DNA from: Bauldia sp965232525
GTDB taxonomy: Bacteria > Pseudomonadota > Alphaproteobacteria > Rhizobiales > Kaistiaceae
Reading direction: 5' to 3'
DNA length: 64,000 nt
Assembly: GCF_965232525.1 (NCBI RefSeq)
Contig: NZ_OZ246980.1
Coordinates: 2,976,001 to 3,040,000, forward strand
Part shown: positions 1 to 7,053 of the stretch, piece by piece
Layout: every line of letters begins with the position of its first letter
Numbering within the stretch: the stretch's first letter is position 1
Made by a program: the position numbers and the translations under genes
The notes under the pieces: model-generated
Told to the model about the DNA's origin: nothing
Database searches by the model: none
What the model saw: only the letters and a program-made list of their open reading frames with translations

Positions 1-1
1 G

Positions 2-394
2 CTGCTTGCCATGTTCGAGGATGAACGGCGCAAGCATAAATGGATCGATCGGGTGTTCGACCTCAAGGACGTCAGTGGCAGCGCGACCATCAAGGTGGCG
101 CCTAAGGATGTCGTCGTTCCCTACGCTCTGGCCAAGGCCGACCGGACCGAGGTCGGCGCGAAAGGTATCTTCGCCGCCGGCGACAAACAGGGCATGTACT
201 ACCTGAAGCTCGGAAACTTCTCCGGTATTCTCGAATTCGACAACGGCCGGAAACGTTTCGGCCTGTTCAACGCGACGAAGAAGTTCGAGGACTATGAGCC
301 CGGCGGCCGGCTGCCGGGATTAACCCGCAGCCAGCGGTCGAGCCAGCGTGCCGACGGCGAACGCGCGCCATTTCACATCTTCGGGCGGCGCTAG
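2..394 (+). CDS. C-terminal part of an unidentified protein (cut by window start)
   Basis: The reading frame is open from the first bases of the window to a TAG at 392-394, and in-frame codons lie upstream of the first ATG at 11, so this is probably the 3' end of a longer gene. The visible part is about 130 residues, rich in charged residues and ending in a basic, low-complexity tail (Arg/Gln/Ser). The middle part, with several short glycine and hydrophobic stretches, could be beta-rich. I recognise no family. The gene converges on the porin gene. Whether ATG 11 is an internal methionine or the true start cannot be decided here. Confidence 0.5.
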   Translation: MLAMFEDERRKHKWIDRVFDLKDVSGSATIKVAPKDVVVPYALAKADRTEVGAKGIFAAGDKQGMYYLKLGNFSGILEFDNGRKRFGLFNATKKFEDYEPGGRLPGLTRSQRSSQRADGERAPFHIFGRR

Positions 395-428
395 GGGGAG
401 GGGCTGGCGGCCGCCAGCCGTCCTCCCT
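393..428. terminator. Palindrome between convergent genes, possible bidirectional terminator
   Basis: A perfect 18-base palindrome, GGCTGGCGGCCGCCAGCC at 402-419, is flanked by complementary G-rich and C-rich runs (GGGAGG on the left, CCTCCC on the right). It lies exactly between the stop codons of two convergent genes. There is no clear T-run, so intrinsic termination is inferred from position and stem strength only. Confidence 0.45.
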
Positions 429-432
429 CCGG

Positions 433-1797
433 CTAGAACTTGATGCGGGCGCCGGCAAAGACCACGTTCATGTCCTCGCCCTTGACGCCGTCGAATTCGG
501 CCTCGATCTGGTTGTAGGTCAGGTAGACGGACATCGCCGCGGCATCGATGTTCTGGGCGATGCCAACGCCCCAGTTGGTGGTCTTGCTGTCTTCCCAGTA
601 ATAGGCGCCGGCGTTGGCGCCATTCTCGGTCTGGCCGTACTCGCCGTAGAGCACCGTGTTGCCGATGCCAAAGTAGTCCTGACTGATACCAGCCTGCAGA
701 TAGTACGCCGAGGCGGAGTCGGTCTCGTCCGGGCCGGCATCGAATGGCGCGTCGCGATTGAGGCCGGTAGCGCTGCCGGTGAGATAGATCCCGGTCGGCG
801 TATGCATGATCGAGGCGCCGCCAGTCACGTTGGTCTGGTCGAGCTTGTGACCGCGCCGGTCGTAGTTCTGGACGGACGCAGCTGCCGCGACCCGGATGGC
901 ACCGAACTCGCCGGCATAACGAAGTGCGGTGTCCCAGTAGTCCTGCGCATCCGCGGGCGCGCCCGTGTAGTCGGCCTCGCCGAACGAAGCGCTCAGCACA
1001 AAGCCCGCAACCGTCGGCGAGTCGTAGCGGATCCGCGAAGCGCGGGTGATGCCTTCGGTGTCCGGGGCGATGTCGTTGAGCCGCCGGCCAAGCTTCCAGA
1101 CCTCGTTCCAGCCGCCCTTCACCGTCGGGCTGGAGTTGGTGACGTAGGTGATGCCCCCGAGGTTGACGTCGCCAACACCGGCCGCGGCTGCTTCGCCCAG
1201 GCCGATCGAGATCTTGCCGAACGTCTGGCTTTTCACGAAGAAGCTTGCCGCGTAGGCGCAGACCGTGCGATCGAGATGACGTTCGTCGCACCCGGCGTCG
1301 CCATCCGAGAAGTCGTTGAGGATATCGGAGCGGTTGAAGGCGCCGCTGAGCGCGCCGCGAACGCCGAACGACAGGTCGTTGCTCCATTCGTACCGGATAC
1401 GCGCCCCGATGACGTTAACCTGCGCGCCGTTGGTCGAAAACGTGGTCTTGTCGCGATCCGGATTGCCGTTGTCGACGTTGAGCAGGCCGTTGTTGAAGCG
1501 GCCGTAGAAGGCGAGGTTACCGCGACCGTTGGCGAAGGTGATCGGCTCGAAGCGGCTGGTGATCAGCCCGCTGTTGCGTCCGCCGGTCAGCGTCGGGTCG
1601 AGCTTGCTGATGAGCGAGCCCATCTTGTAGCCGCCGCCGAAGTCGAGACGCGTCGCGGCCGAGATGTCGAGCGCGCCGCTGTCGAAGGTTTCAAATTCCT
1701 GGGCAATTGCTGATGTTGGCCCCGCGGCAACGGATAGTGCCGCTACGATGCTGCCAATTGTCGATGTCAATCCGAGATGCAGCAGGCGCTTGGTCAT
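433..1797 (-). CDS. Outer-membrane porin, alphaproteobacterial Gram-negative porin type
   Basis: This 454-residue protein begins with a signal peptide (basic MTKR start, hydrophobic stretch, cleavage expected after AIAQ near residue 33). It continues as a glycine-, asparagine- and aromatic-rich beta-barrel sequence and ends in a C-terminal phenylalanine (ARIKF), the usual signature for outer-membrane assembly. Length and composition fit the trimeric general diffusion porins of alphaproteobacteria. I chose ATG 1797 rather than the upstream ATG at 1860 because the signal peptide starts there and GGGGGAA sits just upstream. It is transcribed alone from the AT-rich spacer 1798-1965. Its closeness to uptake genes may mean it admits their substrates, but that is inference. 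Confidence 0.85.
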   Translation of the reverse strand: MTKRLLHLGLTSTIGSIVAALSVAAGPTSAIAQEFETFDSGALDISAATRLDFGGGYKMGSLISKLDPTLTGGRNSGLITSRFEPITFANGRGNLAFYGRFNNGLLNVDNGNPDRDKTTFSTNGAQVNVIGARIRYEWSNDLSFGVRGALSGAFNRSDILNDFSDGDAGCDERHLDRTVCAYAASFFVKSQTFGKISIGLGEAAAAGVGDVNLGGITYVTNSSPTVKGGWNEVWKLGRRLNDIAPDTEGITRASRIRYDSPTVAGFVLSASFGEADYTGAPADAQDYWDTALRYAGEFGAIRVAAAASVQNYDRRGHKLDQTNVTGGASIMHTPTGIYLTGSATGLNRDAPFDAGPDETDSASAYYLQAGISQDYFGIGNTVLYGEYGQTENGANAGAYYWEDSKTTNWGVGIAQNIDAAAMSVYLTYNQIEAEFDGVKGEDMNVVFAGARIKF

Positions 1798-1901
1798 AGC
1801 TTCCCCCGTGCTATCAACACCTGAAGCGACGCTAACACGTGGAGCCAAATACTTTGTCAATGACGGCCGTTATCCGCCGCGGCCGGCAAAATGCTTAAGA
1901 A

Positions 1902-1921
1902 TTGTTGTAAATTTGCAACAA
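1902..1921. promoter_or_regulatory. Near-perfect 20-bp palindrome upstream of the porin gene
   Basis: TTGTTG-TAAATTTG-CAACAA forms 6-bp perfect outer arms around a mostly symmetric AAATTT centre. It lies about 105 bases upstream of the porin ATG, between the porin gene and the end of the LysR gene, in an AT-rich patch of GC-rich DNA. Symmetry and placement suggest an operator for a dimeric regulator. The cognate protein is unknown. Confidence 0.35.
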
Positions 1922-1965
1922 AATATGTGACTAGAGCGAACCTCAGGCTGTTGACAGCGTGAGGA

Positions 1966-2973
1966 TCAACCGGAGGAGACCGGCACTTGGTCTCGCTGGG
2001 CTGATGCCGTTGGAGCCTCGTGCGAGGCGGTTGCCGCCGCAAGCCGGGTCTGGATCTGGTGAACCACAAGACCGGCGGAGATGCCCAGCGAGCCATTATG
2101 ACGGCGCACCAGCGAGACCCGTAGCGGCGTGCCTTGGAGTTCTTGGATCGGCACGAAAACGAGGTCGCCGAAGAAGCGATCCTCCTCGATGTCGGCGGCG
2201 GTGAGGAACGTCATCGCAGGGGCACGGCAGGCGATCTTCTTGAGCAGGTCGGGCGCATTCGATTCCAGAACCGGCAGCAGATCGGCGTCACCGGGAAGAA
2301 ACGCCTCGATGAGGTCACGGGCCGGGCTGTTCCGCTCAGGCACCGCGAGGGGATAGGCAAGGCACTCCGCCAGACGGAGACGGCGGGCGCCCGCCATTGG
2401 GTGATCCGGCGCCATGACCGCGCCGATCTGGAGCTCGGCGCTGGCGAGCACCGCCAGGCGAGGGGTCTTCGGCACGTTGTAGCCGACATACACGTCGGTA
2501 TCGCCGTTCATCGCCGCCGCCATGCCGGTATCGGGCCGATAGGTTCGAACCACCAGCCGGATATTGGGGTGCTCCGCGGTGAAGCGCTCGACGACCGGGG
2601 CGAGGATACTGTCGGCGAGGCCAGGTGTTGTCCCGACGCGCACTTCACCGGACTGGAGGCCGCGAAGGGCCTCCATCTGGGTCCGGACGCAAGCGTAGTC
2701 CTTCAACGTCTTGCGCACGTGGTTGACCATCAACTCGCCGGCGGCGGTCAGGCGGAGACCGCGCGGCAAGCGCTCGAACAGCGGCGCCCCGACCTCGTCC
2801 TCCAGTTCCAGCAGATGGCGGTTGATCGCCGACGACGCGACGTTGAGTCGACCGGCCGCCTTGCGGATCGATCCGCTCCTGGCGATTTCGTCGAGATATC
2901 GCAGCATACGACCGTGCAGCATCGGGCCCTCACCGTTCCTGCGTGCGCCCCGTCCCGCATTCACAATCGTCAT
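1966..2973 (-). CDS. LysR-family transcriptional regulator
   Basis: This is a 335-residue LysR-type regulator. An N-terminal winged helix-turn-helix (about residues 20-78, with the typical GSIRKAAGRLNVASSAINRH pattern) is followed by a substrate-binding-like effector domain (about 105-310) that opens with the familiar GEVRVGTTPG strand. ATG 2973 is preferred over 3027 because GAGAG lies just upstream and the extra 18 residues have no LysR similarity. The gene diverges from the transporter/oxygenase cluster that starts at 3089, the classical arrangement for a LysR activator that controls its neighbour in response to a pathway metabolite. Effector identity cannot be read from sequence. Confidence 0.88.
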   Translation of the reverse strand: MTIVNAGRGARRNGEGPMLHGRMLRYLDEIARSGSIRKAAGRLNVASSAINRHLLELEDEVGAPLFERLPRGLRLTAAGELMVNHVRKTLKDYACVRTQMEALRGLQSGEVRVGTTPGLADSILAPVVERFTAEHPNIRLVVRTYRPDTGMAAAMNGDTDVYVGYNVPKTPRLAVLASAELQIGAVMAPDHPMAGARRLRLAECLAYPLAVPERNSPARDLIEAFLPGDADLLPVLESNAPDLLKKIACRAPAMTFLTAADIEEDRFFGDLVFVPIQELQGTPLRVSLVRRHNGSLGISAGLVVHQIQTRLAAATASHEAPTASAQRDQVPVSSG

Positions 2974-3088
2974 TATGCTCTCTTTTTGAGAGCGGCCCAG
3001 CCGAAATTTGATGCTTTTAAAGCACAAGCTTTGCGCTTCGAATGATTGTGAGGCGAACGATCATAATTCGAAACGGCTTGGAGAAAAG
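2974..3088. promoter_or_regulatory. Divergent control region between the LysR gene and the uptake/oxygenase cluster
   Basis: Three symmetric elements are visible in 115 AT-rich bases. GCTCTC-TTTTT-GAGAGC at 2977-2993 overlaps the LysR ribosome-binding site. TGCTTT-T-AAAGCA at 3012-3024 is perfect. A longer imperfect inverted repeat at 3037-3072 has TTCGAA at both outer ends and GAT/ATC steps inside. LysR regulators commonly bind such symmetric sites at divergent promoters. The specific assignment is inference. Confidence 0.45.
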
Positions 3089-4129
3089 GTGGCAACTAAC
3101 GGTATTGACACGGAAATTCCGGCCTCGCCGGCGCGGTTCGGCAAAGCCGCGTCCATGATTGCAGCGGCGTTGTTCGCGACGTGCCTCGCTTTGCCGGCTT
3201 CGGCCGAGGATACCAACACCCGCGTCAGCTTTGGTCTGAACTGGCTTCCGCAAGGCGAACACTGCGGGTTCTATCAGGCGCTGGCTACGGGCCTTTACGA
3301 AGACGCCGGCCTGGACGTTGAGCTTCAACCAGGCGGGCCGGACATCAACGTTCCGAACCTCGTCGCGGCCGGCACGGTCGACCTGGGGATGGGATCGAGC
3401 TTCACCAGCCTCAACGCGATCAACCAGGGCATACCATTGGTGACTGTGGCGGCGTTCCTTCAGAAGGACCCGCAGACACTGGTTGCCCATGGCGGGCAGG
3501 GGGTCTCGACGCTCGAAGACCTCAAGGACCGCCCGGTCATGATCGCCAAGTTCTCGCAGTTTGAGTTCTGGCAGTTCCTCAAGATGGAATACGGCTTCTC
3601 GGACGATCAGATCAGGCCGTACACCTATTCGGCCGCGCCGTTTCTGGCCGACCCTGAGGCGGTGCAGCAGGGATACATCACCGAGGACGCGTTGCTGCTT
3701 GGCGCCGAACTTCCCGAACCGCCTGTCTCGATCATGCTCGCCGACTACGGCTACCAGAATTACGCCTCGACGGCGTTCACCAGCCAGCCGTTCCTCGACG
3801 AGAACCCCGAGGTGGTCCGCGCCTTCCTCGCGGCGACCGCCGAAGGCTACCGTCAGTGCATCGAAGATGACTACACCCCGGCGATGGAAGCGGTGATGGC
3901 CGCCAATCCGGACCACACCGCCGAACTCTTCGACTTCAAGCTCAAGCAGATGCGCGACCGGGAGATGGTGACCGGCGGCGATGCCGAGGCGGGCGGCGTT
4001 GGAGCGATGACGGACGCGCGCTGGCAGAGCTTCTTCGACACGATGTCGGCCGCCGGCGTCTACCCGGCCGACCTCGATTACGCCGATGCCTACACGCTCG
4101 ACTATGTCGGGGCGATGACCGGGAACTGA
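3089..4129 (+). CDS. ABC transporter substrate-binding protein, NMT1/THI5-like (first of two)
   Basis: The protein has about 346 residues from GTG 3089, which has GGAG seven bases upstream; an ATG at 3008 is in frame but lacks such a site. A hydrophobic export signal (about residues 20-39, ending PASA) precedes a periplasmic binding domain with NMT1-type features. These are FGLNWLPQGEH near the start, FYQALATGLYEDAGLDVEL, then GTVDLGMGSS. The family feeds transporters for pyrimidines, thiamine precursors, sulfonates and nitrate. Clustering with oxygenases and an amidohydrolase suggests a heterocyclic or aromatic ligand. A second related binding protein follows at 5170, but only one permease/ATPase pair is present. 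Confidence 0.85.
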   Translation: MATNGIDTEIPASPARFGKAASMIAAALFATCLALPASAEDTNTRVSFGLNWLPQGEHCGFYQALATGLYEDAGLDVELQPGGPDINVPNLVAAGTVDLGMGSSFTSLNAINQGIPLVTVAAFLQKDPQTLVAHGGQGVSTLEDLKDRPVMIAKFSQFEFWQFLKMEYGFSDDQIRPYTYSAAPFLADPEAVQQGYITEDALLLGAELPEPPVSIMLADYGYQNYASTAFTSQPFLDENPEVVRAFLAATAEGYRQCIEDDYTPAMEAVMAANPDHTAELFDFKLKQMRDREMVTGGDAEAGGVGAMTDARWQSFFDTMSAAGVYPADLDYADAYTLDYVGAMTGN

Positions 4130-4143
4130 AGGAGAGACCCCCA

Positions 4144-5118
4144 GTGACTGACGCAGCGATTGCCGTCATCGACATCGATCCCTTCATCAAAGGCGACGCC
4201 GCGGATCGCCAGAAGGCGGCTGCCGCACTTGGCGAAGCGTTTGAGACAACCGGGTTCGCCGTCATCGTCGGTCATGGTGTTCCGGAGTCCCTGGTCCAGG
4301 ATACCTATGATGCGCTGGTGGAATTCTTCGCCCTGCCGTTTGCCGACAAGGAACAGTTCACGCCGCCGGAACAGGCTAAGGGCCGCGGGTACCTGCCCAT
4401 CGGCATCGAAAGCGTCGCCAAGACCCTGACCGGCGAAACCCCGCCGGACCTGTGCGAGGCCTTGGTGTTTGGCGCGCTGCATCGCGAGTTGAAGGGGATC
4501 GTCGGCAAGCCGAATATCTGGCCCGACCATCCGCCGTCCCTCAAACCGCTGATCGCCGAGTACTGCGATCATATGGTCGCGATGACCGGGCACCTCGCCA
4601 CCATGTCGGCGATGGCGCTCGACCTCGACGAAGAGTACTTCGACCCGTTTTTCGCCGATCCGGCCCTGACCCTACGGTTCGTCAACTACCCCGATCAGAT
4701 CGAGCCGCCGGCACCCGGACAGCTACGCTACGGCGAGCATCACGACTATGGCGCGCTGACCATTCTGCGTCAGGACACGGCTCCGGGCGGACTGGAGATC
4801 TGGCAGGATGACGAATGGCGGGATGCCGGGCGCGTGCCGGAATCGTTCATCATCAATGTCGGCGATCTGATGTCGCGCTGGACCAACGGGCGCTGGCGCT
4901 CGACCCTTCACCGAGTCACCAATCCGCCCCGCGACCTCACCGGCTCGACCCAACGCCTCTCGCTGGTCGCCTTCGCCGGCCCGAACGAGGGCATGGAGGT
5001 GGCGTGTCTGCCCACCTGCCAGAGCGAGGAGAATCCGCCGAAATACGAGCCGGTGCTGGCCGGCCAATACATCCGCGACAAGATCGCGGCCTCGATGGAG
5101 CTGTCCTCCACCAACTGA
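4144..5118 (+). CDS. Fe(II)/2-oxoglutarate-dependent dioxygenase, isopenicillin N synthase-like
   Basis: This 324-residue cytosolic enzyme starts at GTG 4144, 14 bases after the binding-protein gene, with GGAGAG upstream. It has the DIOX_N-type N-terminus (TTGFAVIVGHGVPESL) and the jelly-roll core with the iron triad H199-x-D201 and H256. The R271-x-S273 pair is the usual 2-oxoglutarate carboxylate anchor. Length fits the isopenicillin N synthase/plant-type oxygenase superfamily, whose members hydroxylate, desaturate or cyclise small molecules. Its place between two binding-protein genes makes an early oxidative step on the imported compound likely. The substrate is unknown. Confidence 0.87.
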   Translation: MTDAAIAVIDIDPFIKGDAADRQKAAAALGEAFETTGFAVIVGHGVPESLVQDTYDALVEFFALPFADKEQFTPPEQAKGRGYLPIGIESVAKTLTGETPPDLCEALVFGALHRELKGIVGKPNIWPDHPPSLKPLIAEYCDHMVAMTGHLATMSAMALDLDEEYFDPFFADPALTLRFVNYPDQIEPPAPGQLRYGEHHDYGALTILRQDTAPGGLEIWQDDEWRDAGRVPESFIINVGDLMSRWTNGRWRSTLHRVTNPPRDLTGSTQRLSLVAFAGPNEGMEVACLPTCQSEENPPKYEPVLAGQYIRDKIAASMELSSTN

Positions 5119-5128
5119 TCTCACGAAC

Positions 5129-5146
5129 GGAGGTGCAAGCGCCTCC
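5129..5146 (+). other. Short intercistronic hairpin ahead of the second binding-protein gene
   Basis: GGAGGTG and the CGCCTCC arm pair over seven positions (one G-T) with a CAAG loop. The hairpin sits in the 5119-5169 spacer and hides a GGAGG that would otherwise look like a ribosome-binding site. A free GGAG lies closer to ATG 5170, which supports that start. A role in mRNA stability or relative expression of the binding protein is inference. Confidence 0.4.
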
Positions 5147-5169
5147 CAACCATGATGGAGTTCGATACG

Positions 5170-6189
5170 ATGACCGATCGCCTCTACTTACCGCGGCGCA
5201 GCGTCCTGAAGCTGATGGGTGCCGGTGTCATGAGTGTCGGCCTGCCCGGCGCCTTCGCCAATCGCGCTATGGCCGCGATGGATCCGGTTGGTTTCCAACT
5301 ATCCTGGCTGAACTCGGTGCAGTTCGGCGGCAGCTACCTTGCGGAAGCCAATGGGTACTGGGCCGCGGAAAACCTGGAGGTGGCGCTGACCCCGGGTGGT
5401 CCGAACGCACCGGTCGAGCCGCCAGTGGTCAGCGGCGCGGCTCTGATGGGGATCTCCGCCGCCGACTACACCGCGGCCGCGGTCGCCGAGGGTGCCAACT
5501 TCAAGATCATCGCCGTGGCGATGCAGAAGAACCCGTTCACGATCACGTCGTTGCCCGACAATCCGGTCAATACGCCGAAGGACCTTGAGGGCAAGAGCAT
5601 CGGCATGGCGACGGCCAACACGCCGGTGCTGCAGGCCGTCTGCACGCTCAACGATGTAGACATCAATCAGATCGAGATCATCCCGACCCAGTATGACGCG
5701 GCGCCGCTGGTGAATGGCGAAGTCGACAGCCTGCTGTCCTGGCTGACCGACCTGCCGGTGGCGATGACCATCAACGGCATCGACAACGTGACCATGCTGT
5801 TGGCCGACTACGGCTACACGGTCCACAGCCAGACATACATCGTGCTCGAGGACAGCCTCGCCGACAATCGCGATGAGGTAATCCGCCTGATGCGCGGCGA
5901 ACTGAAAGGCTGGCAGACCTACAAGGAGGACCCCGCCGCAGCGGCCAAACTGACGGTGGAGATGTTCCCCGACGCCGGTCTTGATCTGCCGACCCAGGAG
6001 CTGCAGGCCGCCGAGCAGGTCCACCTGATGTTCTCGCCGCTGACCGACGCGCACGGCTTCGGCTGGTTCACCGAGGAGACGGTCGCGGCCAACATCGAAA
6101 CCCTCGCCTTGCTCGGTCGTGACGTGACGCCGGACTTGTGGGATCGTTCGGTCCTCGAGGAGATCTACGACGGGAAGTCGAGCCTCTAG
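5170..6189 (+). CDS. ABC transporter substrate-binding protein, NMT1/THI5-like, Tat-type signal (second of two)
   Basis: This 339-residue periplasmic binding protein carries a twin-arginine-like leader (PRRSVLKLMG, then a hydrophobic segment to about residue 35). Its opening GFQLSWLNSVQFGGSYLAEA resembles the start of the protein at 3089. I prefer ATG 5170, which has GGAG ten bases upstream, over ATG 5152, whose nearest GGAGG is too distant and lies in a hairpin. Tat export would imply folding before secretion, unusual next to the Sec-type leader of the first binding protein. The two may present different but related ligands to the same permease, or one may act as a sensor. That is inference. 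Confidence 0.83.
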   Translation: MTDRLYLPRRSVLKLMGAGVMSVGLPGAFANRAMAAMDPVGFQLSWLNSVQFGGSYLAEANGYWAAENLEVALTPGGPNAPVEPPVVSGAALMGISAADYTAAAVAEGANFKIIAVAMQKNPFTITSLPDNPVNTPKDLEGKSIGMATANTPVLQAVCTLNDVDINQIEIIPTQYDAAPLVNGEVDSLLSWLTDLPVAMTINGIDNVTMLLADYGYTVHSQTYIVLEDSLADNRDEVIRLMRGELKGWQTYKEDPAAAAKLTVEMFPDAGLDLPTQELQAAEQVHLMFSPLTDAHGFGWFTEETVAANIETLALLGRDVTPDLWDRSVLEEIYDGKSSL

Positions 6190-6207
6190 GCCCAAACGGA
6201 GACGGCC

Positions 6208-7053
6208 GTGCCGCCGGAAGTCCATATCAAGGGCGTTTCGAAAACCTTCGGGCAAGGCAAAGCGGCCGTCGCCGCGCTCGCCGACATCGACCTCACGCTT
6301 TCGCCGGGCACGATGTCGGCTCTGGTCGGACCCTCCGGCTGCGGCAAGTCAACGCTGCTTCGCATCGTCGCCGGTCTCGAACAAGCATCGACCGGCGACG
6401 TTTCGATCGACGGTGACGTTCCGGACCGGCCGAAATCCCGCGGCGAGATCTCGGTCGCGTTTCAGGATGCGTCGCTGCTGCCCTGGCGCACGGTCGAGTC
6501 CAATGTCGCCCTCGCGCTCAGGCTGGCCCGCAAGCCCGCCGATCCGGAGGCGATTGGCACGCTGTTGACCATGGTCGGCCTCGGCGGTTTCGAAAAAGCG
6601 AAGCCGGCCGAGCTCTCGGGCGGCATGCGCCAGCGCGCGGCGATCGCCCGCTGTCTGGTGACCGAACCGCGACTGCTGCTGCTCGATGAACCGTTTGGAG
6701 CAGTGGATGAACTAACCCGCCGGCGGCTGAACGTGGAGCTGCCGCCGCTTTGGGAGCGGAGGGGGACGACCGGCCTGTTGGTGACTCATTCCATCCACGA
6801 GGCTGTGCTTCTTTCCGACGAAGTCCTCGTGATGAGCGCGCGGCCGGGGAAGATCACCGCCCGGATTCCGGTCCCCTTCGAACGGCCTCGACAAGGCCGG
6901 CTGATGCGATCGGCGGCATTCCATGAGTTGGTGGAGACGGTGGCCGAAGAACTCGGCGTTGATGCCGAGCCGGATGAGACCGGCGGCGACGTCAAGCAGG
7001 ACGTTGCGGCGCCCATCCCGCTTCCGGTTCGCGCGGCGGGAGCGACGCGATGA
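6208..7053 (+). CDS. ABC transporter ATP-binding protein (SsuB/TauB/ThiZ-like)
   Basis: This 281-residue ATPase starts at GTG 6208. Visible motifs are Walker A GPSGCGKST (41-49), the Q-loop near FQDASLLPWR (85-94), signature LSGGMRQR (136-143), Walker B LLLLDEP (156-162) and the H-loop in VTHSIHEA. Sequence type and length match the ATPases that work with NMT1-like binding proteins for sulfonates, taurine or pyrimidines. The C-terminal tail of about 30 residues is acidic and proline-rich and lies outside the core fold. The stop overlaps the permease start (ATGA), indicating translational coupling. Confidence 0.9.
   Translation: MPPEVHIKGVSKTFGQGKAAVAALADIDLTLSPGTMSALVGPSGCGKSTLLRIVAGLEQASTGDVSIDGDVPDRPKSRGEISVAFQDASLLPWRTVESNVALALRLARKPADPEAIGTLLTMVGLGGFEKAKPAELSGGMRQRAAIARCLVTEPRLLLLDEPFGAVDELTRRRLNVELPPLWERRGTTGLLVTHSIHEAVLLSDEVLVMSARPGKITARIPVPFERPRQGRLMRSAAFHELVETVAEELGVDAEPDETGGDVKQDVAAPIPLPVRAAGATR

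Noticed and set aside
2974..3088. Possible TPP riboswitch upstream of the NMT1/THI5-like binding-protein gene.
   Set aside because: The conserved CUGAGA and related THI-box elements are absent. The spacer instead holds operator-like palindromes.
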